A stretch of DNA of 64,000 nt from Asticcacaulis currens (GTDB lineage: Bacteria; Pseudomonadota; Alphaproteobacteria; Caulobacterales; Caulobacteraceae): positions 103,183 to 167,182 of the forward strand of contig NZ_JAQQKW010000008.1 in NCBI RefSeq assembly GCF_028550395.1, given 5' to 3'. The notes under the pieces were generated by a model, which was given only the letters and a program-made list of their open reading frames with translations, ran no database searches and was not told the DNA's origin. Each line of letters opens with the position of its first letter. Position 1 is the stretch's first letter. Below, one piece after another: positions 44,255 through 53,236 of this stretch. A program made the translations under genes and the position numbers.

Positions 44255-45019
44255 ATGTCCACCGTATTGAAGCTATTGGCGAAGAGAGCGGCGCAACTTC
44301 TGGTTTTGATAGGGGTTTCGCTTCTGGCCGCCTGTGCAGGCGGGCCGAAATACAGCACGCGCGATGGCCCGGACGTGGTGAAAAACGGGCAGTATCGCGC
44401 CGCCAACCTGCGGCCCTATACGGTGCGCGGCGACACCTATCGCCCCTATGTGCCCGATGTCGGCGACACCCTGACCGGCACGGCGAGCTGGTACGGCCAC
44501 GAGTCGGGCAGCCTAACGGCGACAGGCGAGCGTTTTGACCCCAATGCCCTGTCGGCGGCGCACAAGACCTGGCCGTTGCCGTCGGTGATCGAGGTGACCA
44601 ATCTCGACAATGGCCGCACCCTGCGGCTGCGGCTCAATGATCGCGGGCCGTTTGTCGATGGGCGGCTGATCGACCTGTCGAAGGGGGCGGCTCAGGCCTT
44701 GGGGGTGCATCAGGTCGGCACGGCGCGGGTACGTATCAAGTTTCTGGGCCCGGCGGAGCTGGGCGCCCGGCCGGTCTATGCGGCCACCCCGCAACCGGCC
44801 GACAGCGACCGGCAACGCTATCGCGTGCAGATCGGGGCGTTTTCCGAGCGCACCAATGCCGAGCGGGTCAGCCAGTCGCTGAGTGCGCGGATCGATGAAC
44901 GTCGCGGCCTTTATGTCGTGTCGCTGGGGCCCTTCGAGGGCGCGCAGAAGGCTGAGCTTTACCGGCAGCAGGTTCTGGCGGCAGGCTATTTTGACGCCAT
45001 TCTGACGCGTGACGAGTAA
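44255..45019 (+). CDS. rlpA: RlpA-type septal lytic transglycosylase with SPOR domain
   Basis: A 254-residue lipoprotein (lipobox LAAC) that, in its family, cleaves denuded peptidoglycan at division sites. The double-psi beta-barrel domain shows GTASWYG, TATGERF, AAHKTWPLPS, VTNLDNGRTL and RLNDRGPFVDGRLIDLSKGAA; the C-terminal SPOR domain (about 185-254) starts YRVQIGAFSERTNAERV and targets septal glycan. In related species dacC follows rlpA; here tmk follows directly, 62 bases on. Confidence 0.92.
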   Translation: MSTVLKLLAKRAAQLLVLIGVSLLAACAGGPKYSTRDGPDVVKNGQYRAANLRPYTVRGDTYRPYVPDVGDTLTGTASWYGHESGSLTATGERFDPNALSAAHKTWPLPSVIEVTNLDNGRTLRLRLNDRGPFVDGRLIDLSKGAAQALGVHQVGTARVRIKFLGPAELGARPVYAATPQPADSDRQRYRVQIGAFSERTNAERVSQSLSARIDERRGLYVVSLGPFEGAQKAELYRQQVLAAGYFDAILTRDE

Positions 45020-45081
45020 ATCACCCGATCCGACATTTTAGCCTTGTCTTCGCCGGGCGCTTGGCCGATGTATCGGCGAGC

Positions 45082-45720
45082 ATGACCGGCAGATTCATCA
45101 CATTCGAAGGCGGCGAGGGCGCCGGCAAGTCCACTCAGGTGCGGGCGCTGGTGGCGCATCTGCGCGATCTGGGGCTTGAGGTGGTGCAGACGCGCGAACC
45201 GGGCGGGTCCAGCGGTGCGGAGGCGCTGCGCGACCTGCTGGTGACGGGGGAGGCCGGGCGCTGGTCGCCGATGTCTGAAACCCTGATGATGTATGCGGCG
45301 CGTGCCAACCATCTGGAGCAGGTGATCCGCCCGGCGCTGGAACGCGGGGCGTGGATCGTCTGTGACCGCTTTTCCGACTCCACCCGTGCCTATCAGGGGG
45401 CCGGCGGCGGTGTGACGCCGGAACTGATCGAAACCATAGATGCCGCCGTGGTGGGGGACACGCAGCCCGATCTGGTCATCGTGATGGACATGCCGCCGCA
45501 GGCCGGGCTTAAGCGGGCGCTGGCGCGCGGCGATTCCGAAAACCGCTTTGAGTCCAAGGGGCTGGCCTTCCACGAACGGCTGCGTGAGGGCTTTCGCAGA
45601 CGCGCGGCCGCGCACCCCGATCGTTATTGCCTGATCGACGCTGACCGCTCGATTGAGGACATCGGGGCCGATATCTGGCGCATGGTCTCGGATCGCTTTC
45701 CCGAAGTGAAGGGAAGCTGA
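45082..45720 (+). CDS. tmk: Thymidylate kinase
   Basis: A 212-residue kinase phosphorylating dTMP to dTDP. The P-loop is FEGGEGAGKST; the DRx motif is VCDRFSDSTRAYQGAG and TREPGG precedes the LID region. The ATG at 45082 is preferred over a TTG at 45061. It is followed by holB after one base, so the two are coupled; this pair is conserved in many bacteria. Confidence 0.96.
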   Translation: MTGRFITFEGGEGAGKSTQVRALVAHLRDLGLEVVQTREPGGSSGAEALRDLLVTGEAGRWSPMSETLMMYAARANHLEQVIRPALERGAWIVCDRFSDSTRAYQGAGGGVTPELIETIDAAVVGDTQPDLVIVMDMPPQAGLKRALARGDSENRFESKGLAFHERLREGFRRRAAAHPDRYCLIDADRSIEDIGADIWRMVSDRFPEVKGS

Positions 45721-45721
45721 G

Positions 45722-46732
45722 ATGGCGGTGACTGAAGACGATACCGCCGTCGCTCATCCGCGCCAGGTCTTTGATTTCATTCAAGGCGAGGCGCAGGAAA
45801 CGGCCTTTGTCGAAGCGCTGTCGCGCGGTCGGCTGCACCATGCCTGGCTTTTGTGCGGGCCGGAAGGGGTGGGCAAGGCGACCTTTGCCTATCGCGCGGC
45901 GCGTTATCTCATGGGGCATCAGCGCGACCGGGGCTTCGGTATTCTCGGCATGTCCGAAGAGGACCCGGATGCGCGCCTGATCGTGGCGCAGTCGCACCCC
46001 GATCTTCTGGTGCTGGAGCGTGAGCAGAAGGACGGCAAGACGCGCAAGAACATCACGGTGGATGCGGTGCGCGAAGTGGGGGAGTTCTTTTCCAAGGCGC
46101 CGTCGCGTTCGGCCTATCGTGTGTGCATTGTCGATGCGGTCGATGACCTGAATATCAATTCGGCCAATGCCTTGCTAAAAATTCTTGAAGAACCACCTGA
46201 ACGGGGTTTGCTGTTCCTGATCTCGCATTCGCCGGGCAAGCTGCTGGCGACCATTCGATCGCGCTGCCGCCGTCTGGGTTTCTCGCCGTGGGACGATGAG
46301 GCGGTTCAGCGCTTTATCGCCGCGCGCGCCGACCTTGGCCCCGAACAGCTTGAACGGCTGGTGGTGATGGCCAAGGGCTCACCCGGTAAGGGGTTGCGGC
46401 TGTGGGAAGAGGGGGCGCTGGAAATGGATGAGCTGGCGGCACGGCTGTTGTCCGAGGCCCCGCCCGCGCGCTTTGATCTGCTGCCGCTGATGACGATGTT
46501 CAAGACTAACTCTTCAAAGATCGACGGCCCCAAAAAGTTCGCGCAATTTATCGCCGCGCTCAGTGACCGGGTGCAGGAGCGGGCGCTCAGCGCCGATGCG
46601 CCGGCGCGCGGACGGCAATGGTCCGAGCTGTGGGTCAGGCTCAGCACGGTTGTGGCCGAAACCGAAGGGGTCAATCTGGACCGCGGCGAATATTTCTGGT
46701 CCATCGTCAACGATATCAAGGCGCTCAGGTAA
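45722..46732 (+). CDS. holB: DNA polymerase III delta' subunit
   Basis: A 336-residue clamp-loader subunit. It has the AAA+ fold with the degenerate P-loop GPEGVGKAT, the Walker B replacement VCIVDAVDDLNINSANALLKILEEPP and the SRC motif (TIRSRCRRLGF), which supports a true delta' rather than a general ATPase. It is sandwiched between tmk and tatD in one transcript; the tatD start follows after one base. Confidence 0.94.
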   Translation: MAVTEDDTAVAHPRQVFDFIQGEAQETAFVEALSRGRLHHAWLLCGPEGVGKATFAYRAARYLMGHQRDRGFGILGMSEEDPDARLIVAQSHPDLLVLEREQKDGKTRKNITVDAVREVGEFFSKAPSRSAYRVCIVDAVDDLNINSANALLKILEEPPERGLLFLISHSPGKLLATIRSRCRRLGFSPWDDEAVQRFIAARADLGPEQLERLVVMAKGSPGKGLRLWEEGALEMDELAARLLSEAPPARFDLLPLMTMFKTNSSKIDGPKKFAQFIAALSDRVQERALSADAPARGRQWSELWVRLSTVVAETEGVNLDRGEYFWSIVNDIKALR

Positions 46733-46733
46733 C

Positions 46734-47510
46734 ATGCTTATCGACAGTCACGTCAATCTTCACGCCCCGCAATACGACGAAGACCGTGACGCGGTGATCG
46801 GTCGCGCACGTGAGGCCGGGGTGGGCTTGATGGTCAATATTTGCGATCGGGTGTCGAATTTTGAAACCTGCTACGACCTGACGACGCACCAGGATATTTG
46901 GGCCACGGTGGGCACCCACCCGCACGAGGCTAAGGAAAATCCCGACCTCAGCGTGGCGGACCTGCTGACACTGGCGCACCGGCCCAAGGTGGTCGGCATT
47001 GGCGAATGCGGGCTGGATTTTCACTATGACTACAGCCCGCGCGACGTTCAGGCCTCCGTGTTCCGCACCCATGTCCACGCGGCGCGGCAAAGTGGCCTGC
47101 CGCTGGTGGTCCACACGCGCGAGGCCGACGCCGAAATGTGGGAGATACTGTCCGACGAACACGCCAGAGGGCCGTTCACCTTTCTGCTGCATTGCTATAC
47201 ATCGGGTGCGGAACTGGCAAAGAAGGCCGCCGGGATCGGGGCCTATTTCTCAGTGTCGGGCATCGCCACCTTCAAGGCGGCGCAGGACGTGCGCGACATC
47301 ATCGCGGACATGCCTGCCGAACGCATCATCGTCGAAACCGACTGCCCTTATCTGGCGCCCATACCTATGCGCGGACGGCGCAACGAACCCGCCTACGTGA
47401 CGCACGTCTATGACAAGCTGGCGGAAATCCGCGGCTGGACGCGCGAAGACACGATCGCGCGGACGACCGATGCCTTTTATGCCCTGTTCAAGCGGATACC
47501 GCGCGCATGA
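46734..47510 (+). CDS. tatD: TatD-family metal-dependent hydrolase with an unusual HxN motif
   Basis: A 258-residue TIM-barrel deoxyribonuclease-like protein of the TatD family, implicated in DNA/peroxide repair or tRNA-linked quality control. Most metal ligands are present: Glu in GIGECGLDFHYD, His in VVHTRE, His in LHCYTSG and Asp in VETDCPYLAP. The first motif, normally DxHxH, reads DSHVNLH: the second His is Asn, with another His two residues later. It sits between holB and an MBL-fold gene; its TGA overlaps that gene's ATG. Confidence 0.9.
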   Translation: MLIDSHVNLHAPQYDEDRDAVIGRAREAGVGLMVNICDRVSNFETCYDLTTHQDIWATVGTHPHEAKENPDLSVADLLTLAHRPKVVGIGECGLDFHYDYSPRDVQASVFRTHVHAARQSGLPLVVHTREADAEMWEILSDEHARGPFTFLLHCYTSGAELAKKAAGIGAYFSVSGIATFKAAQDVRDIIADMPAERIIVETDCPYLAPIPMRGRRNEPAYVTHVYDKLAEIRGWTREDTIARTTDAFYALFKRIPRA

Positions 47511-48316
47511 GGCGGCTGAAGACCACTATACTGGGTTCAGGCTGTTCGACCGGCGTGCCGCGTGCGGATGGCTATTGGGGGCGCTGCGATCCGCATAATC
47601 CGAAAAACCGCCGCAGCCGCTGTTCGGCCCTGTTCCAGGTGTTCGACACGTCCCGTCCGGAACAGACGACCAATGTGGTGGTCGATACCTCTCCCGACTT
47701 CCGCAGTCAGATCGTGCAGACGGGCATTAAACATCTCGATGCGGTGCTGTGGACGCATGACCACGCCGATCAGACGCACGGCATAGACGACATGCGCACC
47801 TTTGCCCTTTTGCGTCAGAAACAGGTGCCCGGCTATATGGACGCGGTAACGCGCGAAACCCTGCTGACGCGCTTTGGCTATGTGTTTACGGGGAAGTTCG
47901 GCTATCCGCCGATCTGCACGCCGATGGACCTGCCCGCGTTTGGCGAGGGATTCCAACTCAACGGCGACGGCGGCGACATGCCGGTCGTCACCTTCGATCA
48001 GATCCACGGACCCATTCGCTCCGTGGGCTATCGTATCGGCGACGTGGCCTATTCCAGCGATATCAGCGACCTGCCGCAAGACAGCTTTGCGTCGTTATAT
48101 GGGCTGAAAGTCTGGATCGTCGATGCTCTGCGTTACGCACCGCACCCGACCCACGCGCACCTTGATCTGGCGCTGGAATGGATCGCGCACGTCAAGCCGG
48201 AAATGGCCATTCTGACCAATCTGCATCAGGAAATGGACTACGAGGAGCTGCGGGCGAAATTGCCCGACGGCGTCGTTCCAGCCTATGATCAGATGGTGAT
48301 CGAGACGGATCTGTGA
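47507..48316 (+). CDS. MBL-fold metallohydrolase (PhnP-like)
   Basis: A 269-residue metallo-beta-lactamase-fold protein with TILGSGCSTGVPR, the zinc-binding HxHxDH motif seen as WTHDHADQTHG, and SSDISDLP and PTHAHLDLAL further on. It resembles PhnP cyclic phosphodiesterases and the partner commonly found behind tatD in alphaproteobacteria. The ATG overlaps the tatD stop by four bases. Substrate is not evident. Confidence 0.9.
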   Translation: MRRLKTTILGSGCSTGVPRADGYWGRCDPHNPKNRRSRCSALFQVFDTSRPEQTTNVVVDTSPDFRSQIVQTGIKHLDAVLWTHDHADQTHGIDDMRTFALLRQKQVPGYMDAVTRETLLTRFGYVFTGKFGYPPICTPMDLPAFGEGFQLNGDGGDMPVVTFDQIHGPIRSVGYRIGDVAYSSDISDLPQDSFASLYGLKVWIVDALRYAPHPTHAHLDLALEWIAHVKPEMAILTNLHQEMDYEELRAKLPDGVVPAYDQMVIETDL

Positions 48317-48589
48317 GAAAGCCTGTTCGGGGTGGTGAGGGCTGAACACACAAAAAAAAGCAGCGAAAAAAATGATCAAAATAAGGCTTTTAAGAACAAA
48401 GCCACCCCGAACGTTTACAATTGATCATATTCTGGGACTCCTGTCACGCGAAATATGTCGCAAAGCAGCATTTATAGCTAATTTTGGGTATATATATCAC
48501 ACAACATAGTTCTGAAAATTAAGAAAAATATTGATTTCATTATATAATTAAAAATACCAGTTTTGTGCACTGCATCAAAATGAGACAGG
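48317..48589. other. AT-rich intergenic region
   Basis: The 273 bases between the MBL gene and the ispDF 3' end are strikingly AT-rich (runs such as TATATATATCAC and ATTATATAATTAAAAATA from about 48480). No gene or tRNA was seen. A repeated TGATCA (in ATGATCAAAA at 48371 and in TTGATCATAT at 48421) may be part of a regulatory site. The density is unlike the rest of the window. Confidence 0.65.
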
Positions 48590-49732
48590 TCAGGGCAGGG
48601 TGATCAGACACACTGCCTGAGCGGCGAGGCCTTCCTCGCGCCCGGTAAAGCCCATCTTCTCTGTGGTAGTGGCCTTGATGCTGACACGGTCCGGTTCAAG
48701 GGTCAGAATATCGGCCACCCTCTGGCGCATGGCGGCGCGATGCGGCTTGATCTTCGGGCGTTCGCAAATCAGCGTCACATCGACATTGACGACCTCGCCG
48801 CCGCGCTGGCGGATCAGTTCGACGGCATGACGCAGGAAGAGGTCGGAGTGTGCGCCCTTCCATTGCGGGTCGGTCGGTGGAAAGTGATCGCCTATATCGC
48901 CCAGTCCCGCCGCCCCCAGAAGGGCGTCTGTCAGGGCGTGCAGACCCGCATCGGCATCGGAATGGCCGATCAGCGTCTGATCATGGGTAATTTCGACACC
49001 GCAGAGCCTCACGCTTTCGCCCGGTCCCCAGCGGTGGGCGTCAAAACCCTGACCTATACGCATCTGTTGAGCGGGCATGAAGGCCTCCAGCACGGCAAAA
49101 TCTTCGGGATAGGTCAGCTTTTGAAGGCGTTGCGCCCCCTCGACAATTTCGACGCAGATTCCCGCAGCGGCGGCCACCATGGCCTCGTCCGTCGCCTCGA
49201 CCTCAGCGGACCAGCGGGCATAGGCGTCGGTTATGTCTTTCAGGCGAAAGGCCTGCGGGGTCTGGGCGCGCCACAGGCCGTTACGCGACGGTGCATCGAT
49301 GATGCGGCTGTCTTCGGCGCGTTTCAGCGAGTCGGTGACCGGAACGGCCAGAATGGCGGCGCGCGCCGTCTTCAACCGCGTCAGAAGCGCCTTGATCAGG
49401 TCCTCCGTCAGCAGGGGCCGCGCGGCATCATGGATCAGCACCCAATCATCCGGACCGGCGGTTTCGTACAACGCATTGAGGCCCTTTTGCACCGACAGGG
49501 CGCGGGTGGTACCGCCCGGCACGACGCGCACCCGTTCCAGCCCCTGAAGCGTCAGGGTGGCGTGATCGAGGTCATCGCGCGGCACCACCACCACGATCGA
49601 CGTCGCTCCGGCGTGGACAAAGGCCTCTATCGACCAGTTGAGAACCGGCTTGCCGCGCAAGGGCATCCACTGCTTTTTACCGCCGGACCTCTGACCCGAA
49701 CCGCCGGCAACGATGATCGCATTGAAACTCAT
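48590..49732 (-). CDS. ispDF: Bifunctional IspD/IspF isoprenoid biosynthesis enzyme
   Basis: A 380-residue fusion of two MEP-pathway enzymes. The N-terminal IspD half (cytidylyltransferase, about 1-225) has IIVAGGSGQRSGGKKQW and VLIHDAARPLL; the C-terminal IspF half (cyclodiphosphate synthase, from about 227) has MRIGQGFDAHRW, GHSDADAGLHALTDALLGA and the C-terminal ATTTEKMGFTGREEGLAA. This fusion is common in alphaproteobacteria and epsilon-type bacteria. It is divergent from dusB. Confidence 0.97.
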   Translation of the reverse strand: MSFNAIIVAGGSGQRSGGKKQWMPLRGKPVLNWSIEAFVHAGATSIVVVVPRDDLDHATLTLQGLERVRVVPGGTTRALSVQKGLNALYETAGPDDWVLIHDAARPLLTEDLIKALLTRLKTARAAILAVPVTDSLKRAEDSRIIDAPSRNGLWRAQTPQAFRLKDITDAYARWSAEVEATDEAMVAAAAGICVEIVEGAQRLQKLTYPEDFAVLEAFMPAQQMRIGQGFDAHRWGPGESVRLCGVEITHDQTLIGHSDADAGLHALTDALLGAAGLGDIGDHFPPTDPQWKGAHSDLFLRHAVELIRQRGGEVVNVDVTLICERPKIKPHRAAMRQRVADILTLEPDRVSIKATTTEKMGFTGREEGLAAQAVCLITLP

Positions 49733-49794
49733 GGCCTCGTCTTAATCTCAGGCTGCCCATTGCGTAAAGAGGGCTTCACGGTTATTTCGCGCCC

Positions 49795-50781
49795 ATGATG
49801 ACACACAGTCTTAGGATCGGGGATGTGGAGATTGCCGGGCGCGCCCTGATCGCGCCCATGACCGGCGTGTCCGACCTGCCGTTCCGCCGTATGGCCTCAA
49901 AGCTGGGTGCCGTCTATGCCGCGACGGAGATGGTGGCCTGTGCCGAGCTGGAGCGCGGGCGTCCGGACGTGGTGCGCAAATTCGCGCTGGGGGAACACGC
50001 CGGTCTGAAGATCGTGCAACTCATCGGCAAGGACCCCGACTTTATTGCTCGCGGTGCGGCTCTGGCCGAAGCCTCCGGGGCGCATATAGTCGATCTCAAC
50101 TTCGGCTGCCCGGCCAAGGAGGTGACCGGCGTGCTGTGCGGATCGGCCCTGATGCGCGATCTGGATGCCGCCAGCCGCCTGATGGAGGCGGCGGTCAGGG
50201 CGAGCTCGCGCCCAGTAACGGTCAAGATGCGCATGGGTTGGGACGACCACAGCCGCAATGCACCGGAACTGGCGCGCCGGGCTGAGGCCATCGGGGTGCA
50301 GGCGGTGACGGTGCACGGCCGCACACGCCAGCAGTTTTACAAGGGAGAGGCCGACTGGGCCTTTGTGCGGCAGGTCAAGAGGGCGGTGTCCATTCCCGTC
50401 ATTGTCAATGGCGATATCACCGATGGCGAACGGGCGCGTGAGGCCCTGAGGCAATCCGGGGCCGACGGCCTGATGATCGGACGCGGCGTCTATGGCCGTC
50501 CATGGCTGGCGGCGCAACTGGATGCCGCGCTCAGCGGCGAGGCGCGGCCTGAGCCAACAGGGGCAGCGCGTCTGGATCTCATTATTGAGCATCTGCACGA
50601 CAGTCTCAGCTTCTATGGCGCGAGCCTGGGCCTCAAAATGTTCAAAAAGCATCTGGGTTGGTATATTGAGGCGGGCGATTATTATGAGGACGCCGCTGTC
50701 CGTCGTCAGGACAAGGCGCGTCTTTGTCGTCTGGAAGACGCCGCCCTTATCGAGCAAGAGTTGAAAAACCTGTTCGTCTGA
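49795..50781 (+). CDS. dusB: tRNA-dihydrouridine synthase DusB
   Basis: A 328-residue FMN enzyme of the Dus family (historically nifR3). The FMN and tRNA sites are visible: [15 protein letters not shown], the catalytic Cys in [32 protein letters not shown] and [16 protein letters not shown]. In related species ntrB and ntrC follow; here ntrY comes next after a 94-base gap. The start is one of two adjacent ATG codons. Confidence 0.95.
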   Translation: MMTHSLRIGDVEIAGRALIAPMTGVSDLPFRRMASKLGAVYAATEMVACAELERGRPDVVRKFALGEHAGLKIVQLIGKDPDFIARGAALAEASGAHIVDLNFGCPAKEVTGVLCGSALMRDLDAASRLMEAAVRASSRPVTVKMRMGWDDHSRNAPELARRAEAIGVQAVTVHGRTRQQFYKGEADWAFVRQVKRAVSIPVIVNGDITDGERAREALRQSGADGLMIGRGVYGRPWLAAQLDAALSGEARPEPTGAARLDLIIEHLHDSLSFYGASLGLKMFKKHLGWYIEAGDYYEDAAVRRQDKARLCRLEDAALIEQELKNLFV

Positions 50782-50875
50782 TACCGCGATGGACGAATCC
50801 GAAAACATTTTGTGATCAGGCGGCGGCAAATCAGGCGCATTCCTGCAACATAGATGTTGATATTCGGACACAGTA

Positions 50876-53236
50876 GTGCACAAATGCCACCCTCAGATCG
50901 TCCCGCGCTTCAACTCTGCGCGGTGGGCGCTCTGGGGCGTTCGCTTGTGCCGTGTCGTGGTCTCTGGAAACCGAATTTTGAAGGAAGCAAACATCAGACG
51001 GCGTTTCGGCCTTTCGTGGGCCCGAATGACTCGGGGGCTTAAAGCCGCCAGCCGTGGCCGTCTGGCTATGGTCAGCGCCTATGCCCTGTCGGCCCTGATG
51101 ACCGCCTTCATCATCTGGATTATTATTGCCGCGCCGGGGGCGGGGCCGCTGGGCCCATCCAGCGTCTTTCTGTTCAGTCTGGTCTGTCTGAACCTCGCCT
51201 TTTTGCTGGGCCTGAGCTTCTACGTATTGCGTCGGGTGCTGCAACTGGCACGGTCGCGCGCCAAGGATGCCGGCACGCGCCTGCATGTGCGCTTCGTGAC
51301 CCTGTTTGCCCTGGCAGCCGTGACGCCGGCCTTTGTTGTGGCCCTGTTCTTCGGCGTGCTGGTCAATCGCGGCGTGGAAACGTGGTTTTCGGCGCGGGTG
51401 CAGTCGTCGGTCGAAAACAGCGCCGATATCGGGGCGGCCTTTATCGAGACCCAGACCAATACGGCGCGCGATACGCTGACCGACATTGCGCGCGACCTGC
51501 AACGCCCCGAGCTGACACGCATGTTTGTCGAACGTCTCAGCTTTTCACAGGCTCTGCGCGAACTGATTTCCATTCGTGGCGAACTGGCGGCGGTCTATAT
51601 TATTGACGACAGCGGGCAGGTGCTGGCGCGGGCTGAAAATCCCGGCGCGCCGCCCTATCTGGCCCCCAATCAGGTGGCGATCGACACGGCCAATGAAGGT
51701 GATATCGGTGGCGGTTTGTTTGCGGCGCCCGATACGATCCGCATGATCTACCCGCTTCAGGGCTATAACGGGGCCAAGCTCTACGCGGTTAAGACCCTGA
51801 CGCCTGGGATTGTGCCCAAGGTCCAAAGCGCCAAGGAAGCCATTGATGCCCTCCGGGAATCCGCCCGCAACTCGGTACGGGTGCAGGGGGTTTTCGCCCT
51901 AGCCTATATGGAAACCGTGCTTTTGGTGCTGATCGGGGCCATCTGGGTCGGCACCTCGGCGGCGGACTCCATCGCCGTGCCTGTCGCCCGACTGGTGCAG
52001 GCGGCCGACAAGGTGGCGTCGGGTGACCTGAATGCGCGCGTCATGACCGACAAGCAGTCGGAAGATATCGCCGTCCTGTCGCGCGCCTTCAACCGCATGA
52101 CCAGCGACCTGCAAAGTCAGCAGGCGGCGCTGAAATCCGCCAATGAGGAGGCCGAAGAACGCCGTCGCTTCATCGAAACCGTGCTGTCGGAAATTTCGGC
52201 GGGCATCATCGGTATTGACGAAAACGAGCAGATTTCGGCCATCAACCGTCACGCGGCCAACTTCCTGTCCATTCCGACCGAAGACTCGTTCGGGCAGCAT
52301 ATCCGCGAACTGGCGCCGGAAATCTGCGAGCTTCTGGACAAGGTGACCCCGCACAAGGTGGAGGAGGCCGAGGTCGATCTGGTGCGCAAGGGTGATACGC
52401 GCCGCGTGCGGGTGCGCGCCTCATCTCTCGATACGGGCGGCGCGGTTCTGACCTTCGACGATATTACACGCCTTGTGGCCGCGCAGCGCAATGCTGCGTG
52501 GAAAGATGTGGCGCGCCGCATCGCCCACGAGATCAAGAACCCCCTGACGCCAATCCAGTTGTCGGCGGAACGGCTGAAACGCAAATACCGTTCGCAGATC
52601 GAAACCGATGGCGACACTTTCGATCGTCTGACGGATACGATTGTGCGGCAGGTGGGGGATATCGGGCGCATGGTCGATGAGTTCTCGGCCTTTGCGCGGA
52701 TGCCGGTGCCCAATTTTGCTGAAGAAAACGCCGCCGAACTGATCCGGCAGATGGTGTTTTCGCAGCGCGTGGCCAAGCCGGACGTTCATATCGACATTAT
52801 AGAGCCCCTGCCCGAGGTCACGGTCGTCTGTGACGGTCGGCTTTTGTCGCAGGCGCTGGGCAATGTGCTCAAAAACGGCGGTGAGGCCATCGTCTCACGC
52901 CACATGGCCAATGGCGGCGGCGAGGGCGGTCAGATGCGGGTGGAAATGCATCTGAACGACGGGTTCCTCACCATTGAAATCGAGGATGACGGTATTGGTC
53001 TGCCGGACAAGGACCGCGACCGTCTGACCGAGCCCTATGTAACCACGCGCGAGAAGGGGACGGGGCTCGGCCTCGCCATCGTCAAGCGCATTCTCGAAGA
53101 TCATGGCGGCGAATTCTATTTGGCGGACGCCGTCCATCTGAGCGGGGCGCGGGCCGTTTTGCGGTTACCCAAGACCCAGGCTCCGGCTCAAACCAACGAA
53201 GCTCCCGATAGCGGGGCAAGACTGATGAGGGTGTGA
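50876..53236 (+). CDS. ntrY: Nitrogen-regulation sensor kinase NtrY
   Basis: A 786-residue sensor histidine kinase (start uncertain; alternatives TTG 50981 and ATG 51026). It has four membrane helices in two blocks (about residues 65-90, 100-125, 140-170, and 330-360 after an extracytoplasmic segment), HAMP (about 355-410), PAS (about 425-530), then HisKA with ARRIAHEIKNPLTPIQLSAERLKRKY and HATPase with ALGNVLKNGGEA and EKGTGLGLAIVKR. It should phosphorylate NtrX. Upstream ntrB/ntrC are absent. Its TGA overlaps the NtrX ATG. Confidence 0.93.
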   Translation: MHKCHPQIVPRFNSARWALWGVRLCRVVVSGNRILKEANIRRRFGLSWARMTRGLKAASRGRLAMVSAYALSALMTAFIIWIIIAAPGAGPLGPSSVFLFSLVCLNLAFLLGLSFYVLRRVLQLARSRAKDAGTRLHVRFVTLFALAAVTPAFVVALFFGVLVNRGVETWFSARVQSSVENSADIGAAFIETQTNTARDTLTDIARDLQRPELTRMFVERLSFSQALRELISIRGELAAVYIIDDSGQVLARAENPGAPPYLAPNQVAIDTANEGDIGGGLFAAPDTIRMIYPLQGYNGAKLYAVKTLTPGIVPKVQSAKEAIDALRESARNSVRVQGVFALAYMETVLLVLIGAIWVGTSAADSIAVPVARLVQAADKVASGDLNARVMTDKQSEDIAVLSRAFNRMTSDLQSQQAALKSANEEAEERRRFIETVLSEISAGIIGIDENEQISAINRHAANFLSIPTEDSFGQHIRELAPEICELLDKVTPHKVEEAEVDLVRKGDTRRVRVRASSLDTGGAVLTFDDITRLVAAQRNAAWKDVARRIAHEIKNPLTPIQLSAERLKRKYRSQIETDGDTFDRLTDTIVRQVGDIGRMVDEFSAFARMPVPNFAEENAAELIRQMVFSQRVAKPDVHIDIIEPLPEVTVVCDGRLLSQALGNVLKNGGEAIVSRHMANGGGEGGQMRVEMHLNDGFLTIEIEDDGIGLPDKDRDRLTEPYVTTREKGTGLGLAIVKRILEDHGGEFYLADAVHLSGARAVLRLPKTQAPAQTNEAPDSGARLMRV

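Noticed and set aside
49897..50883. Open frame antisense to dusB
   Set aside because: No domain and dusB motifs are intact.
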